A DNA stretch of 64,000 bases from JAVBRU01 sp031547595 (GCA_031547595.1 JAVBRU010000037.1:25297-89296), one strand, 5' to 3'. Positions 1 to 8,574 are shown, counted from the first letter of the stretch. The notes: generated from the sequence alone by a model not told the origin. Translations and numbers: made by a program.

Positions 1-1
1 G

Positions 2-1723
2 GACAGCGACCTGGCCAAGTGGATTGAGGCAGTGGGCCATGCCCTCAGCCTGAAGCCGGATGCGGAGCTTGAAAAGATCACCGACGAAACGATCGAGCTG
101 ATCTGCGCCGCCCAGCAGCCCGATGGCTACCTGAACACCTACTACATCATCAACGGCCTTGACAAGCGCTTTACCAACCTGCAGGATCACCACGAGTTGT
201 ATTGCTTTGGCCATATGCTGGAGGCCGCCATCGCCTATTATCAGGCCACCGGCAAGGATGCGCTATTGCGGGCTATGGAGCGTTATGCCGTTTGCATTTC
301 GCAAAACATCGGCCCGGAGCCCGAAAAGCTGCACGGCTACCCCGGCCACGAGGTGGCAGAAATGGCGCTGGCCAAGCTGTATGAGATCACCGGCGACGAA
401 AAGCACCTGAAGCTGGCGCAGTATTTTATCGATCAGCGCGGGCAGCAGCCGCTATACTTTAAGGAAGAGGGCGAGCGCAACAATAACCCCTTCTACTGGC
501 GCTACAGCAGCCTGGGCTATCAGTATTATCAGGCAGGCAAGCCCGTGCGCCAGCAGGCGGACGCCGAAGGGCACGCCGTGCGCGCCGCCTATCTGTGCAG
601 CGGCATTGCCGATGTGGCCCGCATCACCAAGGATGAGGAGCTATACAACACCGCGCTGAACCTGTGGAACAGCATGGTGAAAAAGCGCATGTATATCACC
701 GGCGCGATTGGCTCCAGCCATCACGGCGAGGCATTTACCTATGATTATGATCTGCCCAACGATACCATCTATGGCGAAACCTGCGCGGCCATCGGCCTGG
801 TGTTCTTTGCCCGGCGCATGCTGCAGCTTTGCCCCAAGGCCGAGTATGCCGATGTGATGGAGCGCGCGCTGTATAATGGCGTGATCAGCGGCATGTCGCT
901 GGATGGCAAGCGCTTCTTCTATGTCAATCCGCTGGAAGTGGTGCCCGAGGCGACGATCAAGGATGACGGCAAGCGGCATGTGAAGGCCGAGCGCCAGAAG
1001 TGGTTTGGCTGCGCCTGCTGCCCGCCCAACATCGCCAGATTACTGGCATCCATTGGCCATTATATCTATACAGAGAATGCTGATACGCTGTTTATCAACC
1101 TGTATGTGGCCTCCTCTATCGATATCCGCATGGCCGGGCAGGACTTGTCGCTTGCCATGGATTCCCGCTTCCCCTGGCAGGGTGATGTGAAAATTGCTGT
1201 CACCAAGGGCAGTGCGAAGGGCAAGATCGCCCTGCGCATCCCCGGCTGGTGCGGCAGCTACACAATGACGGTGAACGGCCAGGCCGAAAGTGCGGTGCTG
1301 CACGATGGCTATGCCTATATCGCACGCGAATGGAAAGCTGGGGATGAGATTGCGGTTTCCTTCGCGATGCCGGTGACCTTGATGGCGGCCAATCCGCTGG
1401 TGCGCGAGGATATTGGCAAAGTGGCAGTCACACGCGGCCCGTTGGTGTATTGCATGGAAGAAAAGGATAACGGGACCAACCTGCACCTCCTGCGCTTGGC
1501 AGGGGACGCCGCCTTCACGGAGGAGTTTTGCCCCGAGCATCTGGACGGCGTGATGGTGCTGAAGGCGCAGGGCGAGCGGCTTTCTGATTGCTGGCCTGCA
1601 GACGGCCTTTACTACCCGGCAAAGGCGCGGGCTGCCGTGCCCCAGACGTTGACATTTATCCCTTACTATGCATGGGCCAACCGCGGCGTGGGCGAAATGA
1701 GTGTGTGGATCAGGGAAAGGTAA
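2..1723 (+). CDS. GH127 beta-L-arabinofuranosidase (5' end outside window)
   Basis: The reading frame is open from base 2 (DSDLAKWIEAVGHALSL), so the start lies upstream; an in-frame GTG at 32 is internal. The 570-odd residues match the DUF1680/GH127 family, whose members remove terminal beta-L-arabinofuranose from arabino-oligosaccharides with a zinc-bound cysteine nucleophile. The diagnostic pieces are the YGETCAAIG glutamate segment and the cysteine cluster GCACCPPNIAR about 60% along, followed by the C-terminal beta-sandwich. No signal peptide can be judged because the N-terminus is missing. It is followed four bases later by a Gfo/Idh oxidoreductase gene, so the two are co-transcribed. 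Family members are usually about 620-660 aa, so roughly 60-80 residues are missing. Family assignment is firm; substrate is inferred from the family. Confidence 0.9.
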   Translation, partial: DSDLAKWIEAVGHALSLKPDAELEKITDETIELICAAQQPDGYLNTYYIINGLDKRFTNLQDHHELYCFGHMLEAAIAYYQATGKDALLRAMERYAVCISQNIGPEPEKLHGYPGHEVAEMALAKLYEITGDEKHLKLAQYFIDQRGQQPLYFKEEGERNNNPFYWRYSSLGYQYYQAGKPVRQQADAEGHAVRAAYLCSGIADVARITKDEELYNTALNLWNSMVKKRMYITGAIGSSHHGEAFTYDYDLPNDTIYGETCAAIGLVFFARRMLQLCPKAEYADVMERALYNGVISGMSLDGKRFFYVNPLEVVPEATIKDDGKRHVKAERQKWFGCACCPPNIARLLASIGHYIYTENADTLFINLYVASSIDIRMAGQDLSLAMDSRFPWQGDVKIAVTKGSAKGKIALRIPGWCGSYTMTVNGQAESAVLHDGYAYIAREWKAGDEIAVSFAMPVTLMAANPLVREDIGKVAVTRGPLVYCMEEKDNGTNLHLLRLAGDAAFTEEFCPEHLDGVMVLKAQGERLSDCWPADGLYYPAKARAAVPQTLTFIPYYAWANRGVGEMSVWIRER

Positions 1724-1727
1724 GAAG

Positions 1728-2864
1728 ATGATGAAAAAAATCAATGTGGCGCTAGTGGGTCTGGGCTTTGGTTATGGCTTTGTGCCCATCTATGTGGATC
1801 ACCCTTCCGTTGGCAAGGTGGGCATCTATGACCCCGATGATGGCCTTACAGCGCAGGCCGCGGCGCAGTTTGGCACAGACAAGACATACGACAGTTTTGA
1901 AGCGATCCTGGAGGATGGAGAAATCGACGCGGTGCACCTGATTTCGCCCATTCCAGCCCATGCGGAGCAGACCGTGCGGGTGCTTAAAAGCGGCAAGCAC
2001 TGCGCCTGCACCGTGCCCATGGCCACCAGTCTGGCGGATCTGCAGCGCATCACCGATGCCGTGCGGCAATCGGGCAAGAACTACATGATGATGGAGACCA
2101 CGCTCTATACCTATCAATTCTTCTATGTCAAGCAACTGATAGAGAGCGGAACCTTGGGGAGAATCCAGTTTCTTCGCGGCTCGCACTATCAGGATATGGC
2201 GCAGTGGCCGGATTATTGGATGGGGCTGCCGCCCATGTGGTATGGTACCCATGCCATTGGGCCGATGGTGGCGCTGTCCGGCTCCCGCATCAAACGGACG
2301 CACTGCTTTGGCTCGGGCACGATGGAGCCCTGGCTGCAAGCGCAATACGGCAATCCGTATCCGGTGGAAAGTGCGCTGTTCGAGTTTGAAAACGGCCTGA
2401 AGGCCGAGGCCACCCGCAGTCTGTTTGAAACGGCCCGGGCATACCAGGAAGGCCTGTTTGTGTATGGCAGCAAGGCCGCCTTTGAATGGGGCTTCCACGA
2501 CTGGCAGGAGCCGTACCTGACAACAGCCACCCCCGCCGCCCCCGGCGAGCGCGGCGGCAGAACCGAAACCCGGCGGGTGGAGCTGCCCAATTTCTATCAT
2601 TCGTTGCCCGAAAGCATCCAGAAATACACCATCAATACCAGGGATTTTGACCCGCTCAACCCGCAAAAATCCCTGGCCAAGGGCGCGGGGGGCGGCCATC
2701 ATGGCTCTCACCCGCATCTGGTGCACGAGTTTGTTTCAAGCATTCTGGAGAACCGCAAGCCGTGGATTGATGAGGTGCTGGGTGCCAATATCACCGCTGC
2801 GGGCATCTGTGCCCATGAATCGGCCATGCAAAATGGCGCGGCTGTGGAGGTTCCGGTGTTTTAG
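1728..2864 (+). CDS. Gfo/Idh/MocA-type NAD(P)-dependent oxidoreductase
   Basis: A 378-aa protein with an N-terminal Rossmann fold (VALVGLGFGYGF, residues 6-17) and the C-terminal alpha/beta domain of the Gfo/Idh/MocA family (about residues 125-310). These enzymes oxidise or reduce sugars and cyclitols. The start is ATG 1728 (or 1731) just behind GGAAAGG in the end of the GH127 gene; the two reading frames are separated by only four bases. Odd point: the usual catalytic E-K-P motif is replaced by CTVPMATS (about residues 84-91), so the canonical lysine is absent, while the His in GTHAIGPM (near residue 170) is kept. It may therefore use a different catalytic residue or not be a classical dehydrogenase. 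Probably cytosolic and acting on a product of the neighbouring glycosidases; substrate unknown. Confidence 0.85.
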   Translation: MMKKINVALVGLGFGYGFVPIYVDHPSVGKVGIYDPDDGLTAQAAAQFGTDKTYDSFEAILEDGEIDAVHLISPIPAHAEQTVRVLKSGKHCACTVPMATSLADLQRITDAVRQSGKNYMMMETTLYTYQFFYVKQLIESGTLGRIQFLRGSHYQDMAQWPDYWMGLPPMWYGTHAIGPMVALSGSRIKRTHCFGSGTMEPWLQAQYGNPYPVESALFEFENGLKAEATRSLFETARAYQEGLFVYGSKAAFEWGFHDWQEPYLTTATPAAPGERGGRTETRRVELPNFYHSLPESIQKYTINTRDFDPLNPQKSLAKGAGGGHHGSHPHLVHEFVSSILENRKPWIDEVLGANITAAGICAHESAMQNGAAVEVPVF

Positions 2865-2874
2865 TAACTGATTG

Positions 2875-2900
2875 GCGGCGGGGCAAAACCCGCCGCTTTC
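2875..2900 (+). terminator. Rho-independent terminator after the oxidoreductase gene
   Basis: Stem GCGGCGGG (2875-2882) pairs with CCCGCCGC (2889-2896) across a six-base loop and is followed by TTTCT. It lies 10 bases after the oxidoreductase stop and before the GH42 ribosome site, so it may end or attenuate the upstream transcript. Confidence 0.75.
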
Positions 2901-2927
2901 TAAATCATTTTGTATGGAGGGACAGGC

Positions 2928-4973
2928 ATGCGTACATTAGGTTTTGACCATATCACGCTGGGGGTGTGCTATTATCCAGAGCATTGGCCGGAAAACATAT
3001 GGGAGAGCGATTTGCGCCGCATGAAAGAAAGCGGCATTGAAGTGGTGCGTGTGGCCGAGTTTTGCTGGTGCCTGTTTGAGCCCAGCGAGGGCGCGTATTG
3101 CTTTGATCTGTTCGACAGGTTTCTGGCCCTTTGTGAACGCGAAAAAATGAAGGTTGTTTTTTGCACGCCCACAGCGACGCCGCCTGCCTGGCTGACCGAA
3201 CAATACCCCGACACCCGAAACGCCCTTTTGGACGGCACACCCCTGCACCACGGCCTAAGACGGCATTACAACTATAACTCGGCAACGTATCAAGCGCTGA
3301 CGGGCAAGATTGTGCATGCCCTCGGCGCGCATTACGGCGATCATCCATCCATCATCGGCTGGCAATTGGACAATGAGTTCAATTGCGAGACCAACGAGTT
3401 TTATTCCGAGGCCGATCATGCTGCGTTCCGGGAGTACATGAAGCGCAAGTATCAAACCCTGGACAATCTGAACGAGAAAATGGGCACCGTTGTGTGGAGC
3501 CAGAATTATTCCGCCTGGGAGCAGGTGCACCTGCGGCGGCCCACCAACGGCAATCAATTCAACCCACATTTCCTGCTGGAAGAGCGGCGGTTTATTTCTG
3601 ACAGCACATTGAACTACGCAAAGCTGCAGGCCGACATCCTGCGGCCCTATATCGGGCAGCGTTTTATCACCACCAACGGTCTCTTTGGCCATGTGGACTA
3701 TACCAGGATGATGGAGCAATCGCTGGATTTCCTTTGCTACGACAGCTACCCGAATTTTGCGCTGGATATGAACCAGAAAAAGGACAATCTGGATGACATC
3801 AAAGACCGTAGATGGTCTGAAAGCCTGATGAAGACGCGCGCTTTTTCGCCGCGCTTTGGTATTATGGAGCAGCAGACCGGCGCAAACGGCTGGACGGGCC
3901 GCATGGAAGCGCCGATGCCGCGGCCGGGGCAAATCAGGCTCTGGGCGATGCAGTCGCTGGCGCATGGCGCGGATTTCATCAGCTTTTTCAGGTGGCGTAC
4001 CGCGCCCTGTGGAACGGAAATCTATTGGCACGGTATTTTGGATTATGATAATATGGACAACAGACGCCTGCACGAAATCAAAGCCTTTCATGCAGATGTG
4101 CAGAAGCTTTCGTCCGTTTTTGATAGCCCTGTGGTGGCAAACGTTGCCATCGCGCGGGATTTTGCCAATGAGTGGGATGCGGAGTATGATCATTATCATG
4201 GGCGGCTGCAGGCGCAAAGCGAGAACAGCCTTTTCCGTGCGTGCCAGCACACCCATACCCCGGCAGATTATCTTTATATCAACGAGCATACGCAGCTGAG
4301 CGCGCTTGCAAAATACAGGCTGATTATCTATCCGCATGCGACCATCCTTGAAAAAGAGATCGCGGATGTGCTGAAAGCCTATGTGGAGCAGGGCGGAACG
4401 CTGGTCTTTGGTGCGCGCACCGGCTATAAGGATCAGTTTGGCCGCTGCCCTATGCGCAATCTGGCAGGGTATGCGGGCGGGCTTTGCGGTGTGCGTATCA
4501 AGGATTATACATTTGTTGGCCCGGACGACGAGGAGGGCCTTGTGTTGTATGGGGAAGATACCGTGGAAGCCCCCGTTTTTCATGACATCCTGGAAGTGAT
4601 TTTGCCGGATGCGAAGGTGGAGGCAGTGTTCCAAAGCAACTATTATAAAGGCGAGCCCGCTATGGTGTCGCGGCCACTTGGGCAAGGGCGTGCTTGCTAT
4701 TATGGCGCGGCATTTTCTGAAAGCATGGCTGTGAAGCTGCTTGAAAAAACGGGATGCGCTTCGCCGGTGCAAAACATTCTGGCTTCGCCTTCTGTGGAGC
4801 TGGTCGTGCGCGAAAAAGACGGCGAAAGCTATGCTTTCCTTCTCAATTATATGCGCACGGTGCAGCGTATTGAAATAAAAATACCCATGACGGAGCTGCT
4901 CACGGGCGAGGTGCTTTGCGGCGTGTATGATTTGGAGCCCTTTGGCGTGCGGGTGCTGTGTGCGAAGGGGTGA
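2928..4973 (+). CDS. GH42 beta-galactosidase
   Basis: A 681-aa glycoside hydrolase of family 42, which removes terminal beta-galactose from short galactans and galacto-oligosaccharides by a retaining mechanism. The TIM barrel begins with GVCYYPEHWPENIWESDLRR (residues 12-31); the acid/base is Glu150 in WQLDNEFNC and the nucleophile Glu314 in GIMEQQTG. The trimerisation-type domain and a small C-terminal beta domain follow. The start is ATG 2928 with GGAGG eight bases upstream; an in-frame TTG at 2910 is less likely. No signal peptide, so it acts in the cytosol on imported oligomers. It is preceded by a terminator, so it may have its own promoter or be read through from the GH127 gene. Confidence 0.93.
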   Translation: MRTLGFDHITLGVCYYPEHWPENIWESDLRRMKESGIEVVRVAEFCWCLFEPSEGAYCFDLFDRFLALCEREKMKVVFCTPTATPPAWLTEQYPDTRNALLDGTPLHHGLRRHYNYNSATYQALTGKIVHALGAHYGDHPSIIGWQLDNEFNCETNEFYSEADHAAFREYMKRKYQTLDNLNEKMGTVVWSQNYSAWEQVHLRRPTNGNQFNPHFLLEERRFISDSTLNYAKLQADILRPYIGQRFITTNGLFGHVDYTRMMEQSLDFLCYDSYPNFALDMNQKKDNLDDIKDRRWSESLMKTRAFSPRFGIMEQQTGANGWTGRMEAPMPRPGQIRLWAMQSLAHGADFISFFRWRTAPCGTEIYWHGILDYDNMDNRRLHEIKAFHADVQKLSSVFDSPVVANVAIARDFANEWDAEYDHYHGRLQAQSENSLFRACQHTHTPADYLYINEHTQLSALAKYRLIIYPHATILEKEIADVLKAYVEQGGTLVFGARTGYKDQFGRCPMRNLAGYAGGLCGVRIKDYTFVGPDDEEGLVLYGEDTVEAPVFHDILEVILPDAKVEAVFQSNYYKGEPAMVSRPLGQGRACYYGAAFSESMAVKLLEKTGCASPVQNILASPSVELVVREKDGESYAFLLNYMRTVQRIEIKIPMTELLTGEVLCGVYDLEPFGVRVLCAKG

Positions 4974-4985
4974 CGGGGAGGAAGG

Positions 4986-5002
4986 TTTTTGAAACACGCC
5001 CC
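4986..5002 (+). repeat. Isolated terminal-repeat fragment of repeat family C
   Basis: TTTTTGAAACACGCCCC matches the terminal inverted repeat of the 162-bp family C elements (see 36431 and 55153) with no partner end nearby. It lies 12 bases after the GH42 stop codon. Probably a decayed element end. Confidence 0.5.
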
Positions 5003-5028
5003 AGCGGATGCTGCTTGGGCTGCTTTAG

Positions 5029-6057
5029 TTATTCGATATACGCCTCTCCGGCCGGAATGACATCTTCCAAGTACTTGATCCCGCGGCATGCCACAAGCAG
5101 GTCTGCTAAGTCCTCTTTGTCTTTAGGGGTCAACCCAAATTCGCTTGCAAAGTGCGCAAGCATAGCGTTTGAATACCGCCCGCTGGGGTTGGCGCGATAG
5201 GCCTGATTGTTATCAAAGTTGGGCGCTATGCGAAGGATTTCGCCCGTCATGGCCGAGCGGATGACGCCAAAGTTGCGCATGTGGCGGTCGGTGTTCATAA
5301 ATAACGCGTCGGCAAGCAGAATGCGCCGCCAGGCTGCTTCAAAAGCAGTGCCAAGGGAAGCAAGATTTGCATAGATGATCTGATCATGGTCGCTTCGGTC
5401 TTCGAACATGAACCGCAAGGAGTCGTAGGGCTCGAAGAACTCATCTTTCCCTACAAAGTTTTTGGAACGGATACGGGTGCGATAGTTGCCGACATATTGA
5501 TACTCGGCGGCGTCCCATCCTGCGGCTAACAGCGCATGGCTGATGGCGCGCTCGCTGTGCGTGGCGGCTGTGGACTGGAGCTTATAGAGCCACCATGCTC
5601 CCTGCTCGTATTTCCAGGTTTTTGTGAACCCGCCATCGGTCGACATATTGGGGGTGGCAATTTGCGCGCCGCGCAGGGAAGTATCGCTGGAAACGAGAAT
5701 ATAGTCGCTGACAGGATCCTGATCCGCAGGGTTCAGCAATTGATCACGTGGAATAAAAACTTCGTCATCCGCAAAACAAGTAAATGTATCAGAAATACTG
5801 AACATGTGCGTCATTAGCGCAATGGCTGTTTTATCGCGGCTTCCAAGCAGTTCCTGCGTCAACTGACGGTGCTGAAAGGAATTCAAATCAATGGAGCGTT
5901 CTTGCAGCCACAAGGTGAAACTATCTGCAGACGCATTACGCAGTTGCATAGGCAATAGCTCTGCTTTAGTTTGTGTAAATGAATCAATCGCACCCCGATT
6001 CATCGTGAACGTTGCGACCCGAATATCATTGTTGAAAAGCGTGTACCGCATATGCAT
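5029..6057 (-). CDS. HipA-like kinase-fold protein, copy 1
   Basis: A 342-aa protein whose C-terminal half carries the signature of the HipA/CtkA serine-threonine kinase fold: Lys159 in WWLYK (putative ATP-binding lysine), SERAISHALLAAG (residues 168-180), catalytic loop NTDRHMRNF with Asp257 and Asn262, and a metal-binding Asp282 in APNFDNN. The first ~120 residues do not look like the standard HipA N-terminal toxin domain, and no HipB-type antitoxin gene lies next to it. The start is ATG 6057 with GAGG six bases upstream; ATG 6051 is an alternative. A second copy, well over 90% identical by eye, lies at 8575-9603. The homology runs from just past the stop codon (5025) to about 6131, so a unit of ~1.1 kb was duplicated. 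Function is unknown; protein phosphorylation is inferred from the fold only. Confidence 0.8.
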   Translation of the reverse strand: MHMRYTLFNNDIRVATFTMNRGAIDSFTQTKAELLPMQLRNASADSFTLWLQERSIDLNSFQHRQLTQELLGSRDKTAIALMTHMFSISDTFTCFADDEVFIPRDQLLNPADQDPVSDYILVSSDTSLRGAQIATPNMSTDGGFTKTWKYEQGAWWLYKLQSTAATHSERAISHALLAAGWDAAEYQYVGNYRTRIRSKNFVGKDEFFEPYDSLRFMFEDRSDHDQIIYANLASLGTAFEAAWRRILLADALFMNTDRHMRNFGVIRSAMTGEILRIAPNFDNNQAYRANPSGRYSNAMLAHFASEFGLTPKDKEDLADLLVACRGIKYLEDVIPAGEAYIE

Positions 6058-6370
6058 CCATCACCTCGCAATACTTTCGGCTTCAGTATACCATAAGATC
6101 CTTGGTTTATCCAGTTGTGCTTTGCAATTATACAATACGGCTGGCAAATGCGCTCTAAGAAAATCTGGGTTAATGATGGGTGCACGCTGCTAAGCAACCT
6201 TTGTTCGATTGACCGTTGTCCACACGTTGTCCGCAACCGTGGAGATGGACTGAAATACGCTGAGTTATGTGTAGCCATAACAGGTTATTACCACCAAATA
6301 ACCACCCAATATGCTTGTGCAATGAGATACAATAAGTTGCGATAGGACACGCAAAATTGCTTGAGCCACC

Positions 6371-6439
6371 TTGGGCAACAACCCGATGGTCGGCGCGACG
6401 GTTGCCGTGGCTGTGGCGATCGAAGAAGCAAGCAAGTAA
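6371..6439 (+). CDS. Possible 22-codon micro-ORF in repeat B, copy 1
   Basis: Begins with TTG at the position where the second copy (32912) has ATG, and ends in the shared peptide MVGATVAVAVAIEEASK. Over those 17 codons the two copies differ at three codons (GCC/GCT, GAA/GAG, AGC/TCC) and all three changes are synonymous, one of them needing two substitutions. Just behind lies a terminator hairpin. The ribosome site is weak here (GAG). The peptide has a short hydrophobic stretch and no recognised family. The evidence is suggestive but rests on few differences; the antisense frame is also partly conserved here. Confidence 0.35.
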   Translation: MGNNPMVGATVAVAVAIEEASK

Positions 6440-6458
6440 GAATATTGCAAATTAAGGG

Positions 6459-6487
6459 GTCTGTCCGCAAGGATAGGCTCCTTTTTT
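6459..6487 (+). terminator. Terminator hairpin with GCAA tetraloop at the end of repeat B, copy 1
   Basis: GTCTGTCC (6459-6466), loop GCAA, GGATAGGC (6471-6478), then TCCTTTTTT. The eight-base stem includes two G-U pairs. The same structure, with one extra mismatch, ends copy 2 at 32999-33027, so it belongs to the repeat. Confidence 0.7.
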
Positions 6488-6604
6488 GCAATTGTCCACA
6501 AGCTGACTTTCATTTCGGGAAAGCGAGCGCTTTTCAAAAATGCATCAATCAGCTCGTTGTCCACACGTTGTCCACACTTTTTTTGCTTGGCCTCAAAGCG
6601 AAAC

Positions 6605-6660
6605 TACAACATATTGTATTTAAACATATCTTCGGGAATCCTTGAGTACAACATATTGTA
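6605..6660 (+). repeat. Pair of 14-bp direct repeats TACAACATATTGTA
   Basis: TACAACATATTGTA occurs at 6605-6618 and again at 6647-6660, a start-to-start distance of 42 bases (about four helical turns). Each unit is itself nearly palindromic. They lie just beyond the 3' end of the integrase remnant, where recombinase arm or core sites are often found, so they could be leftover binding sites. Confidence 0.5.
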
Positions 6661-6690
6661 TCTGTGGGGTTGTGCTTTTTCGAGGGATGT

Positions 6691-6722
6691 AAAAGCCCCG
6701 CCATTTTCATGTGCGGAGCTTG
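6691..6722 (-). terminator. Terminator downstream of the integrase remnant
   Basis: On the minus strand AAGCTCCGC pairs with GCGGGGCTT (one G-U pair) around an 11-base loop, followed by TTTTAC. It lies 15-46 bases after the remnant's stop codon. Confidence 0.6.
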
Positions 6723-6736
6723 ATTCCTTTTTTGCT

Positions 6737-7174
6737 TTATTTCGCAAAGTATAGCAGGTTATCAGAACCATCTGTATCATCGTTTGCGCCTGAGTAAATC
6801 TTGTTCATCAAGTCGATAGACTGGGTTTCCATCAGGTCGGTGGCATGGATATAGGGTTTGCTGGTAATCTCCATGGTTTTGTGGCCCAGCCTGCGCTGAA
6901 TCTCCTTGATGTTCACGCCCGCCTCGCAAAGGTCGGTGGCGTGGGTGTGACGCAGGGAATGGAAGTCGAACTTGGGATAGTCCAGCTCTGTTTTGACTAC
7001 ATGGTTGTAGTGTGCAGTTGCATGCGGGGTGATGTAGGTGCCGTTCTCGCGCACCGTAACGAGTGCAATCGGGACGCCGCGCTGCTCGTTGTTCAAAAAG
7101 TCATCCGAATCAATGAACACTTGCTGATAGTTTTGCCCCAGTTGTTGTCGGCTGCTCATTCCAAGGCTGCGGCG
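6737..7174 (-). pseudogene. Tyrosine recombinase (integrase), C-terminal remnant
   Basis: About 145 residues of the catalytic domain of a phage- or ICE-type tyrosine recombinase remain. Visible are the box with the first histidine and catalytic arginine (HSLRHTHATDLCEAG), the second histidine box (RRLGHKTMEIT), and the nucleophilic tyrosine in SKPYIHATD, where most relatives read MDTYTHVT. The SAM-like DNA-binding domain and the first catalytic arginine are missing: upstream of about 7175 the frame runs into a different gene (the beta-helix fragment on the other strand). The 3' end is intact, with its own stop and terminator. It is a relic of an integrative element, and the flanking repeats may come from the same element. 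Confidence 0.85.
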
Positions 7175-7179
7175 TATGC

Positions 7180-7875
7180 GTGGCCGGCCCGCCACTTACA
7201 GAACGTAGCGCTTTCCTGCCGGTGCTCACCGGTTTGTTTGAGGTGGGTGAGGACCTTCGCATGTTTACCTCGCATACCTTTGAAAGCAACACGGTAAACG
7301 GAAAGCCCCTCTACTATTTTGTGAATCAACCGGGAGCCGTGGTGCCTGCCGATGCCGGGCAGGTGATTGCCGCGGGCTGCGATGATATGCTGCTGGAGGG
7401 GTTGAACGTATCGGACAGCAGTATGGGGCTGGCGCTGGCTTATTGCAAAAACGCGCAGATCAAAAACGTGACAGCCGATCGCTGCGGCATCTTTGGTGTT
7501 TACTTGGCCTATGCTGAGGGCGGGTGTTTGGAGGGCGTATTAAGCAGCGGGGCCAACCATGCTATCGACATCCGCTCTGCGCAAAGCGTGCTGATAACAG
7601 ACTGTGTCACGGCGGATTGCGAGCAGGGCGTTTTTCTGTCCTGGGCGTACGACTGTGTTGTGGATCACTGCGTTATCACGGGCTGCAACAACGGCTTCTT
7701 TACTGCCGTGGGGGCGGACAACCAATTGTCGCGCTGCATCGTTCAGGGCAACAGCAATGGCCTGTTTCTGCAGGGCGAGGAAAACATGTTGCTGGTGGAT
7801 AATGAGGTGACGGGCAATATGGAAGAAAGTGATGCAAAAATCATCAATCACACCGGTTCTTATTATCTGCAGTGA
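7180..7875 (+). pseudogene. Right-handed parallel beta-helix (NosD-like) protein fragment
   Basis: A frame of 231 codons with beta-helix repeats of about 22 residues, rich in asparagine and cysteine turns (NTVNGKPLYYFVNQPG, DCVTADCEQGVFLSWAYDC, NNGFFTAVGADNQLSRC). The NTVNGKPLYYF segment is typical of NosD-type or pectate-lyase-like helices. The N-terminal part and any signal peptide are missing. The apparent start at 7180 lies at the junction with the truncated integrase, so this is a 3' remnant; genuine homology probably begins near 7200. A whole protein of this type would be a secreted carbohydrate-binding or -cleaving protein. Confidence 0.75.
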
Positions 7876-7913
7876 AGGGATTTGTGCCAGTACTATTTTG
7901 ATCGAACAATCGT

Positions 7914-8216
7914 CTCCTGTATGTCCTCCAGGATGTGTGCACAGAGGATGTCACCCGCCCTGTGAAGGAGCTAAAGGGCTTTCTGCGTATTTCTTTGCGC
8001 GCAGGGGAGGCAAAGCATATCCTGTTTGAGGTGGATACCCGTCAATTGGCGTTCCTGAACCGCAACATGGAGTACGTGGTGGAGCTGGGTGCGCTCGACG
8101 TGATGATTGGCGCATCCTCTCAAGATATCAGGATGACGGCCATGGTAGAGCTGACCGGGTCCAAGCATTTCGTTGCGCAGAAGGCTTTTTCCTCCCGCGT
8201 CGTTGTGATGGATTGA
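7914..8216 (+). pseudogene. GH3 beta-glucosidase, C-terminal Fn3-like domain remnant
   Basis: The frame reads LLYVLQDVCTEDVTRPVKEL, then KGFLRISLRAGEAKHILFEV and ends with SSQDIRMTAMVEL. This is the fibronectin-III-like end of GH3 glucosidases, recognised by the V-T-R-P-V-K-E-L-K-G-F signature and the G-x-S-S-x-D-I motif. Only about 100 of the usual 700-800 residues remain, with no start codon or ribosome site in a sensible place and a stop just upstream (7899). It follows the beta-helix remnant by 38 bases, so two unrelated 3' gene ends have been joined. Confidence 0.85.
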
Positions 8217-8258
8217 GCGTCAAGAGCAAAATGTAGTAGCAACAGCCGCAAAAGGCAC

Positions 8259-8420
8259 TAGAGCAATTTTATCAACCATAGCGGGGATCTTTGCAGATCT
8301 TTTGCGGCCTCGCGTTGCTTCGTACGTTTAGCGTAGCGCTGCTACGCTGCACTACCTCAGCTTAGCGAGGCGGCAAAACCTCTCGCAAATCTACCCGCTA
8401 CGTTTTCGAAATTTGCTCTA
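8259..8420 (+). repeat. Repeat family A, copy 1 (162-bp palindromic element)
   Basis: Bounded by TAGAGCAA and TTGCTCTA, exactly 162 bases, and an imperfect palindrome over most of its length with the centre GCGTAGCGCTGCTACGC. Copies 2 (20479-20640) and 3 (21026-21187) have the same length and orientation. The TA ends fit TA-target insertion, as seen for small elements mobilised by IS630/Tc1-type transposases. No transposase gene is seen in the window. Confidence 0.85.
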
Positions 8421-8422
8421 AT

Positions 8423-8458
8423 AAAACTGACTTTTCCCAAAGGAGAGGTCAGTTTTTT
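8423..8458 (+). terminator. Rho-independent terminator after repeat A
   Basis: AAAACTGAC (8423-8431) pairs with GTCAGTTTT (8448-8456), with the T-run continuing to 8458. It probably once ended the GH3 transcript and is now separated from that gene by the repeat. The remaining sequence to 8570 shows no feature. Confidence 0.75.
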
Positions 8459-8574
8459 GTCCAATGCAGATTCTATTGTGTACATATTGCCGCTTAACCG
8501 CAGCAGCACCCTTGCCCCAAAGGTATAGTGAGGCAAAGAAAGCGGAGAGGCAGAGGTTGGCCAGATGTCATTAG

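Larger units (their letters stand above)
6196..6490 (+). repeat. Repeat family B, copy 1 (about 300 bp)
   Basis: A sequence of 295 bases matches 32726-33030 at roughly 80% identity by eye, from AACCTTTG to the run CTTTTTTGCA. Shared parts in order are GTTGTCC iterons (two copies here, three in the other), a block with ACCACCAAATAACCACCCAA, a 22-codon reading frame and a terminator-like hairpin. Two further GTTGTCC units lie just outside at 6559-6581. The element sits downstream of the integrase remnant at 6737-7174. It could be the regulatory or attachment end of an old integrative element, or a small RNA locus. Confidence 0.7.

Noticed and set aside
3255..4997. Long open frame on the minus strand opposite GH42 (580 codons), and similar antisense frames opposite the binding-protein and permease genes (for example 15581-16846 and 61820-63199)
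   Set aside because: They mirror strong coding genes, have no family resemblance, are rich in His, Arg and Gln as expected of antisense codons in this GC range, and lack fitting ribosome sites.
6265..6564. A 99-codon minus-strand gene over repeat B (and its partner at 32806-32991)
   Set aside because: In the alignable 25 codons most differences between the copies change the amino acid, and the upstream part is frameshifted between the copies, so it does not behave as a coding sequence.
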